Assembly (NCBI GenBank): GCA_023417785.1 | Contig: JAEZEH010000138.1 | Location: forward strand, 1 to 17,857 | Origin: Bacteroidota bacterium | GTDB taxonomy: Bacteria; Bacteroidota; Bacteroidia; Cytophagales; Cyclobacteriaceae | Reading direction: 5' to 3' | Length of the DNA: 17,857 nucleotides | In this document: in pieces, positions 14,239 to 17,857 of the stretch | How positions within the stretch are numbered: position 1 is the stretch's first letter | Layout: each line of letters starts with the position of its first letter | The notes under the pieces: generated by a model | What the model saw: only the letters and a program-made list of their open reading frames with translations | Told to the model about the DNA's origin: nothing | The model's database searches: none | Translations under genes and position numbers: made by a program

Positions 14239-15831
14239 TTGCAGAACGACCCCACACCGGATATTGAAACAACGTCCCGTCCACAGAATGGGTGGTACGT
14301 GAAGATTGGTGCCTTACTGGTTGGCGCATTACTGTTGTTTTTGTTTGCGATTAATCTGATGATCTCGTCTTTGCATCAGCTTGGCGAAGGTCTTTCGGAA
14401 ACAATCCTTCTCGCTACGTCGAATCCATTCAACGGATTGTTCATTGGGATCCTTGTCACCGCGGTGCTACAAAGCAGCTCAACAACTACGTCGCTGGTGA
14501 TCGCATTTGTCGCTTCACGGGCAATAAGTGTTGAGGCGGCGATTCCCATTATTATGGGCGCAAACATTGGCACAACCATCACAAGCACCATTGTCAGCCT
14601 GGGATTTATCAATCGTAAGAAAGAGTTTCGCAGGGCTGTGGCGGCAGGTACTTACCACGACTTGTTCAACATCTTTACAGTCGTGATTCTTTTCCCGCTG
14701 GAATATTACTACGGCCTCGTCAGTCATCTGGCTTCCCGTATTGCAGACCTGTTCCTCGTGCCGGTTTTGAATCCGGTGAAAGCCGTGTCAGATTCGACAA
14801 GCACCTGGTTTGATCCGGTTGTGAACTGGATTGGTACGATCATCCCCGGCGGACTTGTTCTTACGGTGTTTTCAATCGCCCTTCTTTTTGGTTCGATTCT
14901 TTGGTTCAGGCGGGTGGTATCCAATCTTTTCGACATAAATCAACCTCAGAAATTCAGCAGGTTTTTTTTCAAACGCCCCTGGAAGTCTTTCAGCTGGGGA
15001 GCGGTAACCACCGCGGCAATCCGCTCCAGTACTATAACTACGTCGCTGGTAGTTCCGATGGTGGCCAAAAAACTGGTTTCATTAAAACAGGCTGTTCCAT
15101 TCATTGTCGGGGCAAACGTAGGAACGACCATTACGGGATTTATCGCAGTGACGCTGAATGCTACAACCCGCGAAGCTATAATCATCGCCGCAGTCCACTT
15201 GCTCTTCAACATTGCCGGGGTCCTATTCTTCTTGCTTGTTCCAATCTTGCGCGACATTCCCGTTACGCTCGCAAGCCGATTGGGAAAGTTAACACTGAGG
15301 TATCGGTTAGCAGGTTTCGTATATCTGCTTAGCACATTTTTCTTCGTGCCTTTTGTGTTGATTTATTTTCACCAGGACACTATTGTAAACTACCGCCTGG
15401 TGTACGAGCGGGGAGGTGACGAATACAGAAGCACGCTGCGCATGAATTCGCAGACCGGCCAGGGTGAATGGATCCGATATTCTGTTGCGGGTAAAACGCC
15501 AGCCCACATTGACCCGCTCGCTTTTCGAAATCGTACGCTGTTCATCGGTGATGAAATGTTTCTCTTCAACCGACCCGGGTTCTGCTGGGACGGCGAAAAA
15601 AACAATAGCATGGTGCAAACCTGCGTGTTAAAAATTTTGCCGACGTTCACGATCGCAGGTTCCACCTTCGATTCGGTTTATGTTTTTCACCAGCGACCAA
15701 TGGTTCAGGAAAGCCAGGCCAGTCATTGGTATTACTTCAGTGGCCCCCAACGGCTGTTTTTGCTGCACGAAGCTGACTCAGGTAGGGGAAAGCAAGTGAT
15801 TGCGAGACTGAAGCACGTCGAGATGAACTGA
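14239..15831 (+). CDS. Na/Pi-cotransporter-family membrane protein
   Basis: 530 residues from a TTG at 14239; the alternative GTG at 14299 falls just before the first membrane helix, and no ATG is available before the frame closes. The PF02690 fold has two inverted repeats: VLQSSSTTTSLVIAF at 77-91 with GANIGTTIT at 107-115, and AAIRSSTITTSLVVP at 259-273 with GANVGTTIT at 291-299. The family couples sodium to phosphate transport. In the second repeat the expected QSS is RSS (Arg262). After the last helix (about 360-378) a soluble domain of about 150 residues ends the protein, in place of the PhoU-like domain of some relatives; it lacks a recognisable motif and would be extracytoplasmic or cytoplasmic depending on helix count. 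Phosphate import or export is inferred only. Confidence 0.85.
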   Translation: MQNDPTPDIETTSRPQNGWYVKIGALLVGALLLFLFAINLMISSLHQLGEGLSETILLATSNPFNGLFIGILVTAVLQSSSTTTSLVIAFVASRAISVEAAIPIIMGANIGTTITSTIVSLGFINRKKEFRRAVAAGTYHDLFNIFTVVILFPLEYYYGLVSHLASRIADLFLVPVLNPVKAVSDSTSTWFDPVVNWIGTIIPGGLVLTVFSIALLFGSILWFRRVVSNLFDINQPQKFSRFFFKRPWKSFSWGAVTTAAIRSSTITTSLVVPMVAKKLVSLKQAVPFIVGANVGTTITGFIAVTLNATTREAIIIAAVHLLFNIAGVLFFLLVPILRDIPVTLASRLGKLTLRYRLAGFVYLLSTFFFVPFVLIYFHQDTIVNYRLVYERGGDEYRSTLRMNSQTGQGEWIRYSVAGKTPAHIDPLAFRNRTLFIGDEMFLFNRPGFCWDGEKNNSMVQTCVLKILPTFTIAGSTFDSVYVFHQRPMVQESQASHWYYFSGPQRLFLLHEADSGRGKQVIARLKHVEMN

Positions 15832-15878
15832 TTCCGGCTTTTTTATAATCTTCTCTCTATATTGCGTAAACGAATCAA

Positions 15879-16241
15879 GTGACGGTGTTCAAGGAAGGAA
15901 TTGCAAAGTTTTTGAAACTCGATCAGATCATGGAGCGCTTAACCGACTACGTGGAAAGCCGGATCGAGATCGTGAAATATGATATCAACGAAGAGCTTTC
16001 AAAAGCTCTGTCAAAGGCGTCGGTCTACCTGGTGCTTGTTTTCCTGGGATCTTTCTTTCTGCTGTTCTTCAGCGCTGCGTTGGCACTTGAGCTGTCGCGC
16101 CATGTGGGCATGTTTGGCGGATTCGCAATAATCAGCGCGATCTATCTGGTATTGGGCATCGTCGTTTATTCAAAACGGGCTTCATTAATCGGCCGCGCCG
16201 AAAGAGAGATAAGAACATTCATAAGGCAAAAGAAAAAATAG
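15879..16241 (+). CDS. Holin-X-like two-span membrane protein (phage holin family, PF07332-type)
   Basis: 120 residues from a GTG at 15879 (another GTG at 15885); an in-frame stop at 15867 excludes any earlier start. The N-terminal amphipathic helix (about 8-45, LDQIMERLTDYVESRIEIVKYD) is followed by two spans at about 49-72 (VYLVLVFLGSFFLLFFSAAL) and 79-98 (GGFAIISAIYLVLGIVVYS), then a basic tail. This architecture matches the 'phage holin family / putative holin-X' group; despite the name these are common chromosomal proteins and nothing here suggests a phage. Located 47 bases after the Na/Pi gene and 4 bases before the next gene, forming a tight three-gene unit ending in GGGP synthase. Confidence 0.8.
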   Translation: MTVFKEGIAKFLKLDQIMERLTDYVESRIEIVKYDINEELSKALSKASVYLVLVFLGSFFLLFFSAALALELSRHVGMFGGFAIISAIYLVLGIVVYSKRASLIGRAEREIRTFIRQKKK

Positions 16242-16245
16242 TATT

Positions 16246-16659
16246 ATGGAACTAATGGATTCAGACGAAGAAAGAGGAAAGTTACTGCGGCAATCGGCCA
16301 GACATCGCGAGGCACTGGAAGGTGAAGTGAGACTGATATCCGCCAACACCGAAAAAATCATTACAAACGCTCTCATAATTGGCGGATCTCTTGCGGCAAG
16401 CTATTATCTCGTGAGTCAGCTGACCGGAGGTAAACAAAAAAAGCACAAAGCCAAAGCAAAGCGGGTAAAGGTAGTGCATGCCGAAGCACCTGAAGTTGTT
16501 GAGATAGAGCGCGCCGAAGCCGCTACCGACCCCGGCGTTTTCGGGCAGATCGGTGCAGCACTGGCAAGTCAGGCCTCAATATTTCTGCTGAATCTCGCAA
16601 AGGATAAGTTAATGGAGTATCTGGCGTCTGTCCAGCAACAGAAAAAGCAGGAACAATGA
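16246..16659 (+). CDS. Single-span membrane protein of unknown function
   Basis: 137 residues (an ATG at 16255 could also serve). A charged N-terminus (SDEERGKLLRQSARHREALEGEVRLI) precedes one membrane span at about 39-58 (ITNALIIGGSLAASYYLVSQ), then a very basic linker (KQKKHKAKAKRVKVV, 63-77), an acidic Ala/Glu-rich stretch and a second, weaker hydrophobic, probably amphipathic helix at 100-118 ending in a Gln/Lys tail. The order is reminiscent of the proteins next to holin-X genes in Bacteroidota that I know only as hypothetical. Its stop overlaps the GGGPS start by four bases (ATGA), and it follows the holin-like gene by 4 bases, so the three genes are very likely one transcript. Confidence 0.75.
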   Translation: MELMDSDEERGKLLRQSARHREALEGEVRLISANTEKIITNALIIGGSLAASYYLVSQLTGGKQKKHKAKAKRVKVVHAEAPEVVEIERAEAATDPGVFGQIGAALASQASIFLLNLAKDKLMEYLASVQQQKKQEQ

Positions 16660-17405
16660 GCGTTCTGCAAACCCTGCGGGATCGTAGAGTAGCTCGGAAA
16701 AAGTCAATCGCTATCCTGATTGATCCGGATAAAGTGGACGATGCTGCACGCATACTTCCCTTGATCAATCTCGCTAATGAGAATTGCGTCGATTTCTTTT
16801 TTGTGGGGGGAAGCCTGATCACCACAACCAATCTTTCCGAAGTTGTTGCACGCATTAAGGAGAATGTCACCATTCCCGTGGTGCTTTTCCCCGGAAACAC
16901 CATGCAGGTGGATCCGTCTGCGGATGCGCTATTGTTTTTGTCGTTGATTTCGGGGCGTAACCCGGAACTGCTTATCGGACAGCATGTCGTATCTGCACCC
17001 ATAATCCGGAATACGCGTCTTGAAGTTGTGCCGACTGGGTACATCCTTATCAATTCGGGTAAGCTTACATCGGTGGCCTACATCAGCAATACAATGCCAA
17101 TTCCCGAAGACAAGTATTCTCTTGCGGCAAGCACTGCCATGGCGGGTGAGATGCTGGGCCTGCAGTGTATTTATCTCGACGCGGGCAGCGGAGCGGAAAG
17201 GGAGATCACACCAAAGATGATCGCCGCAGTCAGAAAAGTTATTTCAGTGCCCTTGATCGTAGGCGGCGGAATCAACTCCGCGCAAAAGGCATGGAACGCT
17301 CTCGACGCCGGGGCTGACATGATTGTGATCGGAAACGCACTGGAAAAGAACCCGCAATTGCTTACCGAAATCTCGGAAAAGGTTTACGAGTGGAATCAAA
17401 ACTGA
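16656..17405 (+). CDS. Geranylgeranylglyceryl-/heptaprenylglyceryl-phosphate synthase family
   Basis: 249 residues of the PcrB/GGGPS TIM-barrel family. These enzymes join sn-glycerol-1-phosphate to a polyprenyl diphosphate by an ether bond; in Archaea this starts membrane lipid synthesis, and Bacteroidota have a hexameric group-II version characterised in other members of the phylum. Visible motifs: ILIDPDK at 20-26, FVGGS at 49-53 (the VGGS loop), LFPGN at 77-81, YLDAGSGA at 173-180, LIVGGGI at 200-206 and MIVIGNALEKN at 222-232, together the glycerol-phosphate and diphosphate sites. No glycerol-1-phosphate dehydrogenase gene is in the window, so the source of substrate cannot be judged. It is the last gene of a tight unit with two membrane proteins; the in vivo product in Bacteroidota is poorly known. 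Confidence 0.93.
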   Translation: MSVLQTLRDRRVARKKSIAILIDPDKVDDAARILPLINLANENCVDFFFVGGSLITTTNLSEVVARIKENVTIPVVLFPGNTMQVDPSADALLFLSLISGRNPELLIGQHVVSAPIIRNTRLEVVPTGYILINSGKLTSVAYISNTMPIPEDKYSLAASTAMAGEMLGLQCIYLDAGSGAEREITPKMIAAVRKVISVPLIVGGGINSAQKAWNALDAGADMIVIGNALEKNPQLLTEISEKVYEWNQN

Positions 17406-17526
17406 TGATGCACATTAGTGCGCGACCGAATTAACTGCGCGTGGGGGTAGGAACAGTTGTGCAACCCTGGCCCTACCGCTGTTCAATTCTTTCCCTTACT
17501 TTATGGGGTTTCCATGACGTATACCT

Positions 17527-17570
17527 GGGACGCGCATGGGACGCCCATGGGAGGCGTATGGGACGCGACT
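17527..17570. repeat. 11-bp tandem repeat, four copies
   Basis: Units GGGACGCGCAT, GGGACGCCCAT, GGGAGGCGTAT and GGGACGCGACT lie head to tail. They sit in the 190-base gap between the convergent GGGP synthase and acyl-CoA dehydrogenase genes, which otherwise shows no gene, tRNA or good terminator. A short open frame across the repeat reads as low-complexity and is not counted as a gene. Confidence 0.75.
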
Positions 17571-17595
17571 GGATTGAGTAGAAGTGTGCCTCCTT

Positions 17596-17857
17596 TCAGC
17601 GAATCAGTTGTCGTGAGATCACCATCTTCTGGATCTCCGTTGTTCCTTCGTAGATCTGCGTAATCTTGGCGTCGCGCATCAGGCGTTCGACATGATATTC
17701 TTTGACATATCCGTAACCCCCATGAACCTGGACTGCCTCGGTGGTGACCTCCTGGGCGATCTCAGACGCGAATAATTTTGCCATGGCCGCGGCTTGAACG
17801 AAGTCTTTCTGCTGGTCCTTGAGCCACGCCGCTTTATGGACGAGAAGCCGGGCCGCG
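17596..17857 (-). CDS. Acyl-CoA dehydrogenase, C-terminal end (gene continues past the window)
   Basis: About 86 C-terminal residues are visible; the frame is open to base 17857, so the start is outside. ACADs are FAD flavoenzymes that introduce the first double bond in beta-oxidation of acyl-CoA. The end shows the C-terminal four-helix domain signature: a KAAWLKDQQKDF helix, AVQVHGGYGYVKEYHVERLMRDAKI and IYEGTTEIQKMVISRQLI, where the glycine-rich and YEGTTEIQ segments lie at the FAD interface. It is not possible to tell the substrate length or which subfamily from this piece. It converges on the GGGP synthase gene with the 11-bp tandem repeat between them. Confidence 0.93.
   Translation of the reverse strand, partial: AARLLVHKAAWLKDQQKDFVQAAAMAKLFASEIAQEVTTEAVQVHGGYGYVKEYHVERLMRDAKITQIYEGTTEIQKMVISRQLIR

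Noticed and set aside
15879..16241. Holin-like gene as evidence of a prophage
   Set aside because: No endolysin, tail, capsid or integrase genes are near; the family is common on chromosomes outside phages.
17445..17484. Inverted arms GGTAGG/CCTACC and GAACAG/CTGTTC after the GGGP synthase
   Set aside because: The two arm pairs cross instead of nesting, and each is only six bases; no T tract follows.
17457..17663. Small plus-strand frame across the 11-bp repeat
   Set aside because: Its middle is the translated repeat (WDAHGTPMGGVWDATG) and its end is antisense to the acyl-CoA dehydrogenase.

Overview
The window looks like ordinary chromosome of a Bacteroidota (Bacteroidetes) bacterium, probably of the Cytophagales/Chitinophagales type, with roughly half GC. 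The reasons are: almost no Shine-Dalgarno sequences before starts; Bacteroidota-style Crp/Fnr regulators ending in an 'SPEQRY...IASYLG..PETLSR' segment; bacterial geranylgeranylglyceryl-phosphate synthase; a DUF4386 membrane protein; and gltX plus glnS side by side. No rRNA, tRNA, CRISPR array, transposase or phage structural gene was seen. Identifications come from motif and family recognition by eye; no database search was possible.

Layout. 1-534: 3' part of lgt (lipoprotein diacylglyceryl transferase). 535-2259: a Crp/Fnr regulator and a DUF4386 membrane protein that converge and overlap tail to tail; this pair is bracketed by copies of a short GC-rich dispersed repeat, and a perfect FNR-type palindrome (TTGA-N6-TCAA) lies in the divergent gap before the next gene. 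2260-5746: an APH-fold kinase, then on the minus strand a small single-span protein translationally coupled to an MFS transporter, followed by a Cys-cluster protein of unknown function. 5804-7160: pyrH-frr (UMP kinase, ribosome recycling factor), closed by a clear intrinsic terminator. 7388-8769: AIM24/TIGR00266 protein and a second Crp/Fnr regulator. 8855-10702: gltX followed by a small charged protein and its terminator. 10703-10937: divergent gltX/glnS control region containing several dyads. 10938-12602: glnS. 12610-13445: ridA with an overlapping membrane protein. 13551-15831: a divergent 3-hydroxyacyl-CoA dehydrogenase-like protein and a Na/Pi-cotransporter-family protein. 15879-17405: a tight three-gene operon of holin-X-like protein, single-span protein and GGGP synthase. 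17527-17570: an 11-bp tandem repeat. 17596-17857: C-terminal end of an acyl-CoA dehydrogenase.

Most of the window is housekeeping: translation (frr, gltX, glnS), nucleotide and metabolite maintenance (pyrH, ridA), lipoprotein and lipid chemistry (lgt, GGGPS, ACAD, 3HCDH-like). I did not find a defence or mobile system. The most interesting points are: the ether-lipid synthase operon with two uncharacterised membrane proteins; the FNR-type operator next to a Crp/Fnr gene; the hydroxyacyl-CoA dehydrogenase homologue that appears to lack both its dinucleotide-binding glycines and its catalytic histidine; and the altered second QSS motif of the Na/Pi transporter.
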